From assembly GCA_964423405.1 (NCBI GenBank), contig CAYREY010000016.1, forward strand, positions 3,432 through 67,431: 64,000 bases of DNA, in the 5' to 3' direction. Source of the stretch: Bog-950 sp964423405 (lineage in GTDB: Bacteria > Bacteroidota > Bacteroidia > Chitinophagales > LD1). The notes below the pieces were generated by a model. The model did no database searches. It was not told the origin of the DNA and saw only the letters and a program-made list of their open reading frames with translations. Below are positions 16,002 through 26,300 of this stretch, piece after piece. Position numbers and translations under genes: made by a program. Each line of letters opens with the position of its first letter. The first letter of the stretch is position 1.

Positions 16002-17081
16002 ATGAGAAGGAAAAGGCCATACAACTGCTTTACTAAAAGAAACATGTTTCTTTTAGTTGCATTAGGCTATGGTCTGTTGTTTAACGTCTATAGCCTCCGT
16101 GCTCAGGATATTCACTTTACTCAGTTTTTTACCAATTCGCTGGCGCTTAATCCGGCACAAACCGGTAACTACGAGGGCAACTATCGCCTGGGGTTTAATT
16201 TTAAGGCACAGTGGCCATTTGCTATTACCGGTAAGGTATATAACCATCATACCGAGTCGCCGTTTATAGATTTTAGCTTTGGCGAGCGTAAACTTAAAAC
16301 AGCCTGGTTTGGTGTGGGTATGAATTTTGTGAATGACGAGGCCGGCGATGGCCGCCTTACTTACCGGCGCTTTGGCCTTAGTGCGGCCTATCATCAGGCG
16401 TTTGATAAAAACCACCGGTATGTACTTTCTACCGGTTTTGGTTTTAACTACATTATCCGTTCGGTAGATTTTACAAAGTTCTACTTCAATAACCAATGGG
16501 TAGATGATTTTGGATTTAATATATCGCTACCTAACGGCGAACCGGTACAGCGTGAAAGTTTTCAGATGATAGACCTGAATGCCGGTATCAACTTTGCCGC
16601 GCAGATACATGAACAGGTAAAACTGGAGGTAGGCTATTCGCTGTTGCACATTAACCGGCCTAAGCATACTTTTCTTGGTACTACCGAAAGGCTGGGCTTC
16701 AGGCACCAGGCATCGGGTGGTGTTACCTATAACGTAAACGAAAGAATATCGATACTGGTTAATGCCTACTATGGCTACGAAAAAAAGGCACAGGAAATAA
16801 CCACCGGTGCTATGTTTGGTTACGGCTTTTTGCAGCGCCGTACTTCCGAGCCGGTAAACACAATTTACGTGGGCATGTATTACCGGGTAAAAGATGCTCT
16901 ATCTCCGGTAATTGGTTATAAGTTTAAAACCACCCGCATATTGTTCAATTACGATATTACTTTATCCGGGCTAGCTAAGCCGGGCCGCGCCAACGGTGGC
17001 CCCGAGTTATCACTGGTACACACCGGCAGCTTCTACAAACAATTCGGTACTAAAAAAGTGTATTGCCCTAGTTTCCGCTAG
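16002..17081 (+). CDS. PorP/SprF-family type IX secretion membrane protein
   Basis: A 359-residue outer-membrane beta-barrel-like protein. After a signal region, the segment DIHFTQFFTNSLALNPAQTG is the family hallmark: PorP/SprF members begin with a Q-F/Y-P-LNPA-TG motif. The rest shows alternating strands rich in aromatic residues and an arginine- and glycine-rich C-terminus. It begins 29 bases after the large PKD protein, on the same strand. In Flavobacterium SprF is needed for export of its neighbour SprB, so this protein is likely the dedicated export or anchoring partner of the 1512-residue protein. An alternative start at Met15 is possible. Confidence 0.88.
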   Translation: MRRKRPYNCFTKRNMFLLVALGYGLLFNVYSLRAQDIHFTQFFTNSLALNPAQTGNYEGNYRLGFNFKAQWPFAITGKVYNHHTESPFIDFSFGERKLKTAWFGVGMNFVNDEAGDGRLTYRRFGLSAAYHQAFDKNHRYVLSTGFGFNYIIRSVDFTKFYFNNQWVDDFGFNISLPNGEPVQRESFQMIDLNAGINFAAQIHEQVKLEVGYSLLHINRPKHTFLGTTERLGFRHQASGGVTYNVNERISILVNAYYGYEKKAQEITTGAMFGYGFLQRRTSEPVNTIYVGMYYRVKDALSPVIGYKFKTTRILFNYDITLSGLAKPGRANGGPELSLVHTGSFYKQFGTKKVYCPSFR

Positions 17082-20000
17082 TTAGCGGGTTATTATAACC
17101 TGCTTTACCGTACTCATTTTCCCGCTGGTAATTTCAAGTGTATATACACCCGCCGCAAACACCGATACGTCCATTAATGTTTGCGTTGCCGTTACCGGTT
17201 GTTGTATAATCAGCCTGCCCAGTACATCGCGTAAACGCAGTTGTGTTGCTGCTGGTACTTTACTAATGCTAATAGTGATGTTGTTACTTGCCGGGTTAGG
17301 AAACACACGTAGTGTTATTTCTTCGTTTATAGTAGCAATGCTTGTAGGGGTTTCTGTTATAAGCACAGTAGCCGTTTCAGTACAGTTGTTGGCATCGGTT
17401 ACTGTTACAGTATAGGTACCCCCGCTTATGCCCGATAGGTTTTGTGTAGTGTCGCCGGTGCTCCAGGTGAATGAGTATGGCGCTGTGCCACCTGCCGGGT
17501 TGGTAACCAGTATGCTGCCATCATTAGCTCCGGCATTGGCATTGGTAGTGGCTGTGGCAAATTGTATGGTTGCCGGTGCTGTAACGGTAACTGTAGCCGT
17601 AGCACTGCATCCGTTATTGTCGGTTACCTGTACGTTGTAGTTGCCCGGTGCCAGGTTTTGTATAACCGGTGTGGTGTTAGCGTTGCTCCACACATACTCA
17701 TAAGTTCCGCTGCCTCCGCTGGCTATAGCGGTAGCACTACCGTTCTGGTCGCCATTACATAATACACCGGTGGCAGTTATAGCTATAGTTATGCCAGCTG
17801 TACCGCTTACAACCTCGCTGGCAGTTGCTGTACAATTGTTGGCATCGGTAACGGTAAGGGTGTAGTTGCCGGCTGGTAGGTTACTCAGGCTACTGCCTGT
17901 TTCGTTAGTGCTCCACACATACGTATAACCCGGTGTGCCACCGGTTACCTGTACTGCTACTGTACCAGTGTTACTGCCACAGGCTGTAGCAGTGGTAGTA
18001 GTAGTTAATTGTAATTGTGCAGGGCTGGTTATGGTTTCGCTTACAATGTTTATACATCCGGCAGCATCTGTTACAGTAGCGGTATAAGTGCCGGCAACTA
18101 CATTGCTGATGGTAGCACCGGTAGCACCGTTGCTCCATTGGTAAGTGTAAGGCGCATTGCCGCTGTTAATGCTTACTGTAGCACTACCGCTTGCAGTACC
18201 ATAACAGGTAACCGGTGTAGCAGCAACGGTAGCCTGTAATGTACCCGAGTTGGTTACTATAGCTGTTGCAGTAGCCGTGCAGGTGTTGGCATCGGTTATG
18301 GTAACCGTATAGCTGCCCGCTTGTAAATTGTTTACTGTAGCCGTTGTGGCTCCACCGGTCCAGTTGTAGGTATATACACCTACGCCACCGTTGGCAGTGG
18401 CCTGTGCGCTGCCATTGCTTTGTCCGCAACTGGCATCGGTAGAAGTAGTATTGATGTTGATAGCCGCAGGTTCTGTTACAATAGTGGTTGCAATGGCGGT
18501 ACAGCCGTTGGCATCGGTAGCTGTAACCGTATAGTTGCCTGCTGCTGTATTGGTTATTGTCTGGCTGGTGGCTCCGTTGCTCCAGTTATAGGTAACGGTA
18601 CCGGTGCCGCCATTGGTGGTAAGGGTAGCACTACCATTGCTGCCTCCATAGCAGCTAACTGCCAACGGGGTTGCCGATACCGAAAGCGCAGCCGGTTCGG
18701 TAATGGTTGTGGTGGTTGTAGCAGTGCAACCGTTGGCATCGGTAACAGTAACGGCGTAGTTGCCGGCACTAACCAATGTAAGGTTTTGCGTGGTTGCTCC
18801 CGACGACCACTGATAGCTGTATCCGCCGGTACCTCCGGAGGTACTTAGCGTTATACCTCCGTTATTACTACCGTTGCATAGTGCCTGGGTGGTAGTTGTC
18901 GATACGGTTATAACTGTAGGCTGGTTAATGGTAGCTGCTGTGGTTACCGAACAGCCATTAGCATCTGTTACCGTGGCGGTGTATGTTCCAGCAGGTATAT
19001 TGCTCAGGTTTTGGGTGGTGGCATTGTTGCTCCAGTTGTAAGTGTAGGTGCCGGTGCCGCCGCTTACATTCAGGTTAACACTGCCCGTAGCCGATGCATT
19101 ACACTGCACATTGCTTACCGATGGTGTTGCTGTAATAGTAGCAGGCTGCGAAATAGTAACAGCTACTGTAGCCGAGCAGTTACCGGCATCGGTAACTGTT
19201 ACGGTATAGCTACCGGCTGGTAGTTGGGTACGGTCTTGTGTACTTACGCCACCGGCCCAGGTATATGTATAGCCCGGTGTACCACCGTTTACGGTTAAAT
19301 CTATAGCACCATTTGTACCGCCGTTGCACGGTACATTGGTAACAATGGTACTGGCACTAAGCCCCGAAGTTTGGGTAACCGTAGCCGATACTGTAGTGCT
19401 GCAATTGTTGGCATCTGTTACTGTAGCGGTATAAGTGCCGGCACCCAGCGATGTTATATTTTGTGTAGTTGCGCCGTTGCTCCAGTTAAAGGTGTAGCCG
19501 CCTGTGCCACCGGTGGCTGTAAGGTTAACAGCACCATTGTTGTTACCACTGCACGAAATATTTACCGGTGTGGCGCTGGCGCTTATTGCAGCCGGTTGGG
19601 TTACAGTAGCCGTTGCGGTTGCTGTACATTGGCTGGCATCGGTAACGGTAACGGTATAAGTACCTGCGCTAAGCCCGCTGCGGTCTTCGGTAGTAGTGCC
19701 ACCGCCCCAGTTGTACGTATAGCCTGCTGTACCACCGGTTACGCTAAGGTTAACCGCACCGGTACTGCTGCCGTTGCATAAAGCATTGGTAACAGCGGTG
19801 GTTGGTGTTATAGCTGTTGGTTGTGTAACAGTAGTGCTGGCGGTAGCTGTACAGCCGCCGGCATCGGTAACTGTAACTGTATAAGTGCCCGGTTGCAGGT
19901 TGCTGATAGCTGCGGTAGTGGCATTGTTGCTCCAGCTATACGTGTAGGTAGGTGTACCACCGGTTACGGTTATACCCGCAGTGCCATTGGCTGCGTTGTT

Positions 20001-23000
20001 ACAAGTAACATTGGCCGATGATAGTGTAGCTACAGGCACCGGACGTACAGTAGCGGTTACCGGCACGCGTTGCGATATGCAGTCGGCTTCCTGTATTTCC
20101 CAATCATAAAAATAATAGTAATAGGTAGCCGAGTTGGCTGCGTTGTTGCCGTATATACTAAGTATTCCGGCAGCATCGTTGTAAGGATATGCAGCACCGG
20201 TGCTGTTGCGGTACAGGTTCATGGTATCGCGCAGGCCCAGTTCGTATGTGCCGGGCACTAAATCCAGGTTAAGTGTTATACGGCTGGCCCCGTTAGGTAC
20301 AAAAACTGTTTTGTTGGCAATAACACCGCCCAGCGAGTCGCGGTGCTGTACGGTACGGTAACCATCGCCTTGTGCATATACCAACACACTTACCAGTTTC
20401 GCTTTTTTAAATACACGGAAACGCAGTGCCCTGGTTTGGTTAGAGTTGTAATTGCTGCCACTGCCAATAGAGTTGCTGGCAGGGCCAACCTTATAGGTTG
20501 GCTGTGGTTGTGTATCCTGTACAAAGTAGGTGGTGGTAGTATTAAGCACCGCCGTGGTAAACGGGTTAGCGTTCGATACCCAGTTGCCTGCACTATCCAG
20601 CCAGCTTACGCGGTTGCTGGTAGGTGCTGTAAACGTAAAGCTTTGCGGGCCGCACCGGTTTTGTGCAGCAACAGCAGGGCCTGTTGGCTTATTAATAGTT
20701 ATATAGTTGGTTCTGGTAGAAACGTTGTTGCCAAAGTTGTTATACGCCGTAAGCGATACGGTGTAGGTGCCGTTATTAATATAATTGTGCGTAGGGTGTT
20801 GCTGGGTAGATGTTGTGCCATCGCCAAAATTCCACAACCAGGCATTGGGGCCACCGGTGGTCATATCGGTAAACCGTACAGTACCGCTACAGCTTTGTGT
20901 TACATCGGCTTTAAAGGCTGCGGTAGGAGGGGCGTTAGGATTAATACACGTCCACTGTATGGTAAAGCCTGCTGCCACCACGCCGGGGTCGGTGTACTGG
21001 CGTATGGTAATAGATGAACCGGATGAGGTGATAGTAGCCGGTAGTGTGGTGCCGGTATAGCTGCCAATTACAGGGCTGGTGGTGTTGGGCCCGTCATACA
21101 CATACACGTAATCGTAGTTGGCCTCCATATTAAACTGCGTAAACTGCAGGCGTACCTGCGAAGCACCCACCGGTGCAATGGTTACCACACTATTGGTATT
21201 ATCGGTATAGTTACCGGCGGCACCGCCGTTATCGTATATAGTTCCGGTGCAGGCTGTTTGTGTTTGGTAAGTACCGTTGTTAGGCATAATAACCACACAT
21301 GGGTTATTGGTGCTTATGCTTACATAGTTGGTACGTATCAGGCTATCCACACCACAGGCCCCGCTTATTACCAGTTTAACGGTGTAGGTTCCCAACGCAT
21401 TATACGTGTACGATGGGTTGAGCGCCGTGCTGGTGCCTCCGTCGCCAAATGTCCATACATAGTTGGCGGCATTGGTGCTGGTATTGGTAAAGTTAACGGT
21501 AAACGGAGCTATGCAGCCACTAACCGGTGTGGCGGTAAACTGCGCATCGGCACCGGCAATAAAATCGGCGCCTACGCCTACCGCATACCATGCTCGGGTA
21601 GTAGAAATAGCCTCCTGCGAACACACGCCATACAAATCGTTGGCCGATTGAATAGCATAAAAGCGCGCATCGGCATAATCAGAAGTATTGGTCAGGTATA
21701 CTACATCGTTGCGCCAGGCTATACGGGTAGCCTTGTTGCGGCCTATAGCTGTTACGTTATAGGCATTCCCTAAATCGTTGGTGCCGCTGCCACCTACCGA
21801 TAACCGGTAGTACCAGTGGTTTTGCACCCCGCTGTTTATATGCACCCCGCCGTTATCGCCGGTACCGGTGTACCAGTTGGTGCCGGTATAGGTATCGGGG
21901 TCGCCATAGGTATTGGGGTTACTCATCGAGCGGAACGCTCCGCCTATGTCTTCACCTATCAGCCAGTTGGCAACTGTAGAGTCGCCATACCATTCTACCG
22001 CAGCGCCAAATATATCGCTGAACGATTCATTCAATGCCCCCGACTCATCCTGATAATCCAAATTAGAAGTACGCTCTGTTAATCCATGCGATATTTCGTG
22101 CCCGGTAATATCGAGCGATACCAGCGGATCGTAGGTGGCGTTACCATCGCCAAATGTCATACGTGTACCATCCCAAAACGCATTTACATAATTAGTGCTG
22201 TAATGCAGGTACAGGTTTAGCGGGTAGCCGGCATTATCTATCGAGTTGCGGCCCATGCTGGTATAAAAATCATAAGTTACTTCAGCTCCCCAGTGTGCAT
22301 CGCCGGCATACTGATCGAGGTTGGCGTTTACGTTGTTCCACACATTGTTGGCGTCAGTAAAATCTACCGAGTTGCCATAACTGGTACCACGCTGCATGTT
22401 ATAGGTATATACGCCCTGGCCCCGGGTAGTTTCGCGTAGCCGGTAGCTGCCGTTATAGCTGTCGGCTACTATTGGCCGGTTACCACGGTACACCGTAGTA
22501 GCAGTGCCATTGGTATTGGCGTGGTGTATTTTCTCACTGCTTCGTACTACTTCACCGGTCTGCGCATCTACATATACATCGTTGCGGCTCATGGGTTGGT
22601 GGGCGTACACATCAAAATGCCATACCAACCTGAAATTATCCGACGTGTTTTTACCGTCCTGCAATATCTCCAGTTCTCCCTTCGGGTAAAACGTAGCCGA
22701 TGGGTCACCCGATTCGGCTTTGATAAAGTTTTCTTCTTCGGTTAATTGCCATTTGTATAGCTGTGCACCGGTTTTGTTAAGTGCAGCATTCAATGCAGTA
22801 GTTTCCGGTACAGATGCAGTAGTAGTAGTGGCTATGTTTTTAAACAGGTAGCCGTTGTATTTGCGTACCTTGTTATTGTACAGGTGTAACAAAAAAATAC
22901 CATTGTGTACCGGTATACCGTTTACCGCTAACTGATAGCGCTTATGCAGCCAGCCCTGCTCATCGGGTTCTGCTGCCAGTAAACTGAAATTGTAGCTTAC

Positions 23001-23234
23001 CGGTAGCTTATAGGCTTTGCGTAGTATAAAGAAAAATGTTTCCTCGTCAGGTTCGGCTCCCGTGCGGAATTGTATAAACGAGGGCACGGTGTTGGCCTGC
23101 TTAAGCCAGATGTGTTCTGCCCCGGGCCAGATAGCCTCGGCCTCAGTGCCAACTACCTCGCGGGGTATAAATTTATCCTGTGCAAAAAGTATTGCTGAAA
23201 CAAACAGCAACGGAAGTATGAAGAATTTCTTCAT
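17082..23234 (-). CDS. Secreted M4 metalloprotease with PKD, CUB and twelve SprB repeats, T9SS type A
   Basis: A 2050-residue protein. Signal peptide at 1-19; FTP/PepSY-like propeptide to about 235; thermolysin-like catalytic domain with HEISH at 379-383 and the third zinc ligand E403 in NESFSD; the proton-donor His is in GGVHINSG. Then come a PKD domain (about 558-645), a CUB domain (about 648-765, YDYVYVYDGPN), a second PKD (about 768-850), an Ig-like domain and a jelly-roll-like domain, twelve SprB repeats of about 74 residues (about 1065-1961), and a type A sorting domain starting VFPNPASNN. It is a zinc endopeptidase likely exported by T9SS and attached to the surface. It converges with PorP/SprF with no bases between the stops. 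Confidence 0.9.
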   Translation of the reverse strand: MKKFFILPLLFVSAILFAQDKFIPREVVGTEAEAIWPGAEHIWLKQANTVPSFIQFRTGAEPDEETFFFILRKAYKLPVSYNFSLLAAEPDEQGWLHKRYQLAVNGIPVHNGIFLLHLYNNKVRKYNGYLFKNIATTTTASVPETTALNAALNKTGAQLYKWQLTEEENFIKAESGDPSATFYPKGELEILQDGKNTSDNFRLVWHFDVYAHQPMSRNDVYVDAQTGEVVRSSEKIHHANTNGTATTVYRGNRPIVADSYNGSYRLRETTRGQGVYTYNMQRGTSYGNSVDFTDANNVWNNVNANLDQYAGDAHWGAEVTYDFYTSMGRNSIDNAGYPLNLYLHYSTNYVNAFWDGTRMTFGDGNATYDPLVSLDITGHEISHGLTERTSNLDYQDESGALNESFSDIFGAAVEWYGDSTVANWLIGEDIGGAFRSMSNPNTYGDPDTYTGTNWYTGTGDNGGVHINSGVQNHWYYRLSVGGSGTNDLGNAYNVTAIGRNKATRIAWRNDVVYLTNTSDYADARFYAIQSANDLYGVCSQEAISTTRAWYAVGVGADFIAGADAQFTATPVSGCIAPFTVNFTNTSTNAANYVWTFGDGGTSTALNPSYTYNALGTYTVKLVISGACGVDSLIRTNYVSISTNNPCVVIMPNNGTYQTQTACTGTIYDNGGAAGNYTDNTNSVVTIAPVGASQVRLQFTQFNMEANYDYVYVYDGPNTTSPVIGSYTGTTLPATITSSGSSITIRQYTDPGVVAAGFTIQWTCINPNAPPTAAFKADVTQSCSGTVRFTDMTTGGPNAWLWNFGDGTTSTQQHPTHNYINNGTYTVSLTAYNNFGNNVSTRTNYITINKPTGPAVAAQNRCGPQSFTFTAPTSNRVSWLDSAGNWVSNANPFTTAVLNTTTTYFVQDTQPQPTYKVGPASNSIGSGSNYNSNQTRALRFRVFKKAKLVSVLVYAQGDGYRTVQHRDSLGGVIANKTVFVPNGASRITLNLDLVPGTYELGLRDTMNLYRNSTGAAYPYNDAAGILSIYGNNAANSATYYYYFYDWEIQEADCISQRVPVTATVRPVPVATLSSANVTCNNAANGTAGITVTGGTPTYTYSWSNNATTAAISNLQPGTYTVTVTDAGGCTATASTTVTQPTAITPTTAVTNALCNGSSTGAVNLSVTGGTAGYTYNWGGGTTTEDRSGLSAGTYTVTVTDASQCTATATATVTQPAAISASATPVNISCSGNNNGAVNLTATGGTGGYTFNWSNGATTQNITSLGAGTYTATVTDANNCSTTVSATVTQTSGLSASTIVTNVPCNGGTNGAIDLTVNGGTPGYTYTWAGGVSTQDRTQLPAGSYTVTVTDAGNCSATVAVTISQPATITATPSVSNVQCNASATGSVNLNVSGGTGTYTYNWSNNATTQNLSNIPAGTYTATVTDANGCSVTTAATINQPTVITVSTTTTQALCNGSNNGGITLSTSGGTGGYSYQWSSGATTQNLTLVSAGNYAVTVTDANGCTATTTTTITEPAALSVSATPLAVSCYGGSNGSATLTTNGGTGTVTYNWSNGATSQTITNTAAGNYTVTATDANGCTAIATTIVTEPAAININTTSTDASCGQSNGSAQATANGGVGVYTYNWTGGATTATVNNLQAGSYTVTITDANTCTATATAIVTNSGTLQATVAATPVTCYGTASGSATVSINSGNAPYTYQWSNGATGATISNVVAGTYTATVTDAAGCINIVSETITSPAQLQLTTTTTATACGSNTGTVAVQVTGGTPGYTYVWSTNETGSSLSNLPAGNYTLTVTDANNCTATASEVVSGTAGITIAITATGVLCNGDQNGSATAIASGGSGTYEYVWSNANTTPVIQNLAPGNYNVQVTDNNGCSATATVTVTAPATIQFATATTNANAGANDGSILVTNPAGGTAPYSFTWSTGDTTQNLSGISGGTYTVTVTDANNCTETATVLITETPTSIATINEEITLRVFPNPASNNITISISKVPAATQLRLRDVLGRLIIQQPVTATQTLMDVSVFAAGVYTLEITSGKMSTVKQVIITR
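17350..20040 (-). repeat. Array of twelve SprB repeat units
   Basis: Twelve in-frame units of about 222-224 bases encode the SprB repeat, each with the pattern C-N-G near its start, GG(T)xxYTYxWSN in the middle and AGTYTVTVTDANxC near its end. Units 1-11 carry both cysteines; unit 12, next to the sorting domain, keeps only the second. This coding array explains the regularly spaced near-repeats in this stretch. Confidence 0.88.
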
Positions 23235-23265
23235 ATGGGTAAGTATTAATTGTATATCGAAAAAT

Positions 23266-23316
23266 ACATAATTTCTGTGGTATATAGATTGCTCTGCTAT
23301 ACCACAGAAATTATGT
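23266..23316 (-). terminator. 19-bp hairpin between the two metalloprotease genes
   Basis: A perfect 19-bp stem (23266-23284 with 23298-23316) and 13-base loop is followed on the minus strand by ATTTTTC. It is AT-rich, so less stable than the other terminators here. It most likely ends transcription of the M43 gene before the M4 gene. Confidence 0.65.
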
Positions 23317-23331
23317 AAAAACCAGTTGTTT

Positions 23332-26300
23332 TTAGTGCGCGATCACAAACTGCTTAACCTGCTTTCTGCCGGCTTGTTTCACTTCGGCTATGTATATGCC
23401 GTTAACCAGTTGCGATACATCTATTTTGGATTGCTGTGTTGTAATGTTGGTGGATAGTATTACCTGACCCAGTATGTTTCTGATATCCAGAGTTGCCTGG
23501 CTGGTGCCACTTACCGTTATCTGTAACTCGTTTTTAGCAGGGTTAGGCCATAGCCTGAAGCCCGCGCTGCTGCCGGTATTTTCTATGCCGGATTCAACCA
23601 CGTTTACACCCGAAGCGGCTGTACAGCCGTTATTGTCGGTAATGGTAACCAGGTAGTTGCCGGTAGATAATCCGGTAATTTGCTGTGCGGTAGCCCCGGT
23701 GCTCCATAGGTATGTATATGGTGCTTCACCACCGGTTACAGTATCTACCATTGCCGTACCGTTGGTAGTAGAAGTGGTGATAACAAGTTGTGAAGGTTGC
23801 TGAATAGTGATGCTCTTGGAAGCTGTACAACCATTTTCATCGGTTACGGTTACTGCATAGTTGCCGGCACCCAGGTTTTGAGTGTTTTGGCTGGTAATGC
23901 CGTTGCTCCATAGGTAGGTAAATGCTCCTATACCGCCCGATGGTATTACATTGGCCGACGCATCAGTAAGCCCGAAACAGCTAACCGAGGTTTGGTTGGT
24001 GTACAGCGATATTGAATCGGGTTGTTCTACACTGAACTGGCCGGTAGCCGAGCAACCATTGGCATCGGTTACGGTTACAGCGTAATTGCCTACAGCCAGG
24101 TTGTTTTTTATACTGCCGGTAGTGTTATCAAACCACACATAGTTGTAACCACCGTTACCGCCACTTGCGTTGGCGCTGGCAGTGCCATTGTTTTGGCCGT
24201 AGCAGTTAGCATTATTGGCTGTTACCTGCACGTTAATAGCAGCAGGCTCTGTAATGGTAAACGAATCTACCTGTATACAGTTGTTGGCATCGGTAATGGT
24301 TACAAAGTAATCGCCGGCGGCCAGGTTAGTGATAGCATTACCCGTAGCCTGCGTGTTCCATGAGTATGAAAAAGGCTGGTCGCCGCTGGTAACTGTAACC
24401 GAGGCGCTGCCATTGGCAGTACCATTGCAGGTAGCGTTGGTACTGGTTTGTGTTGATTGTAACGAAGATGCTCCTGCTACAACTGCTGTTGCTGTACCCG
24501 AACAGGCATTGGCATCAGATACCGTTACGGTATAGGTGGCAGGTGCTACATTGCTGATAGATGAACTGGTACTTCCGTTGCTCCAATTGTAGGTGTAAGT
24601 GGGTGTGCCACCTTGCACGCTTACCGAAGCACTACCATTGTTTGAACCGCAACTGGCATTGTTTACAGAGGTGCTGGTGCTAAGGCCAGAACTGATAGTA
24701 GCTGTTACCGCTTTGCGTTGCGATACGCAACCGGTACCCTGTATAATCCAATCGTAAAAATAATAGTAGTAGGTAGGCACGTTGGCAGCATTGTTACCGG
24801 TAATACTTACATAACCACCGGCATCGGTATATGGGTACGTAGCACCGGCGTTGTTGCGGTACAGGTTTAGTGTGCTGTTGCTGGATGGCTGTAGCCTGTA
24901 ACCGGTACCAACCGGCAGGTTAAAGTTAAGCGTTACACGGCTACCACCGCTTGGTATAGACACGGTACGCGATTGTAATAGGGTACCTGCAGAATTGCGC
25001 AACTCTATAGTACGGGTGGCTGTTGAGCCTGCATATATATATACCGACTGTAACACGCAGGCCGTATTTACATTAAATACAGTAGCCCAATTGCTGCCTT
25101 GCTGAGTAAGGTAACCACCACTGCCGCTGTTATCGGGTTTGCCTAAGTTGTACACCGCTGCCCCTACAGTATCCTGTAGCCAGTAGGTAGTGGTTTGGTT
25201 AAGTACCGGTGTGGTAAATGTGGTAGATGAAGAGAGCACATTGCCGGCAGAATCTAACCAGGCTACCGGGTTGGTGCTTGTAGTGGTTAATGTAAACGTA
25301 CCTGCACCACAGCGCGAAGCATCGGTTGCTGCTGGTGCTGCCGGTTTGTTTACGGTTATATAATTGGTAATGGTTTTAGAGTTATTGCCAAAGTTATTTG
25401 TAACCGTAAGTGTTACGGTGTAGGTGCCGTTGGCAGGAAACAGGTGGGTAGGGTTTTGTTGTGCAGAGGTAATACCATCGCCAAAGTTCCACAGCCAGCT
25501 GGTAGGGGCATTGGTCGATAAGTCGGTAAAGCGGATAAGGCCGGTGCAGCTTTGGGTAACATCGGCGGTAAAGTTTGCTATAGGCGGCGTAGTAATGCTC
25601 TGGCAACCCTGCGAGCTAAGTAACGATGCACGCGAACCACCATTGGCAAATAAGGATAGGCTGCGTGTTTTTTGTCCGTTGGTAAACATATACATGCAGG
25701 CATCATTGGTATAGTCCATGTAGTTCATAAACATATCGCCATTGGGGCCGTTGCTGCAACTAACTGCCGGAAAAGTAGGGCAGCCATAGTTTTCGTTGCC
25801 CTGGTTAGGGGTGTCGCCTACCTGGTCAGATCCATTGCAGCCTGTGCCGTCGTCGCCCCAAATGTGGTACAGGTTAAGCCAGTGGCCTACTTCGTGCGTA
25901 GCGGTGCGGCCCAGGTTAAACGGAGCCTGTGCGGTACCGCCGGTGCCAAAGCAGGTATAGCCTATTACTACCCCATCGGTGGCCGCATTGCCACCCGGAA
26001 ACTGTGCATAGCCCAGTACGCCGCCGCTTAGGTTACATACCCACAGGTTAAGGTACGATGAAGCCGGCCAGGCATCATCGCCACCATTGGCCGTACGTTT
26101 TACGTTATCGTTGGTAGAGAATGAAGAAACAGAGGTTTGCTTACGGATAATACCGGTGGTAGCATTGCCGTTGGGGTCGCGGCTGGCCAGGCAAAATTCA
26201 ATTTCATAATCGGCAGCTATACTTTGCCATACCGATGGTATTTGGCTGGCATCGGTATTTAGTTTGCGATAGTCCAGGTTCAGCCGGTCTATCTGCGCCT

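Noticed and set aside
18420..18848. Plus-strand Gly/Cys-rich frame resembling a repeat protein
   Set aside because: It is the antisense of SprB repeat codons and repeats with the same period, so it has no independent support.
17350..20040. Regularly spaced near-repeats of about 222 bases that could be mistaken for a CRISPR or satellite array
   Set aside because: They are in frame within one protein and encode SprB units; unit length and divergence fit protein repeats, not CRISPR repeats with unique spacers.
20343..21017. Plus-strand open frame of 224 residues within the M4 protease gene
   Set aside because: It lies wholly inside the PKD/Ig coding region on the other strand, has no domain and an odd composition; it is a shadow frame.
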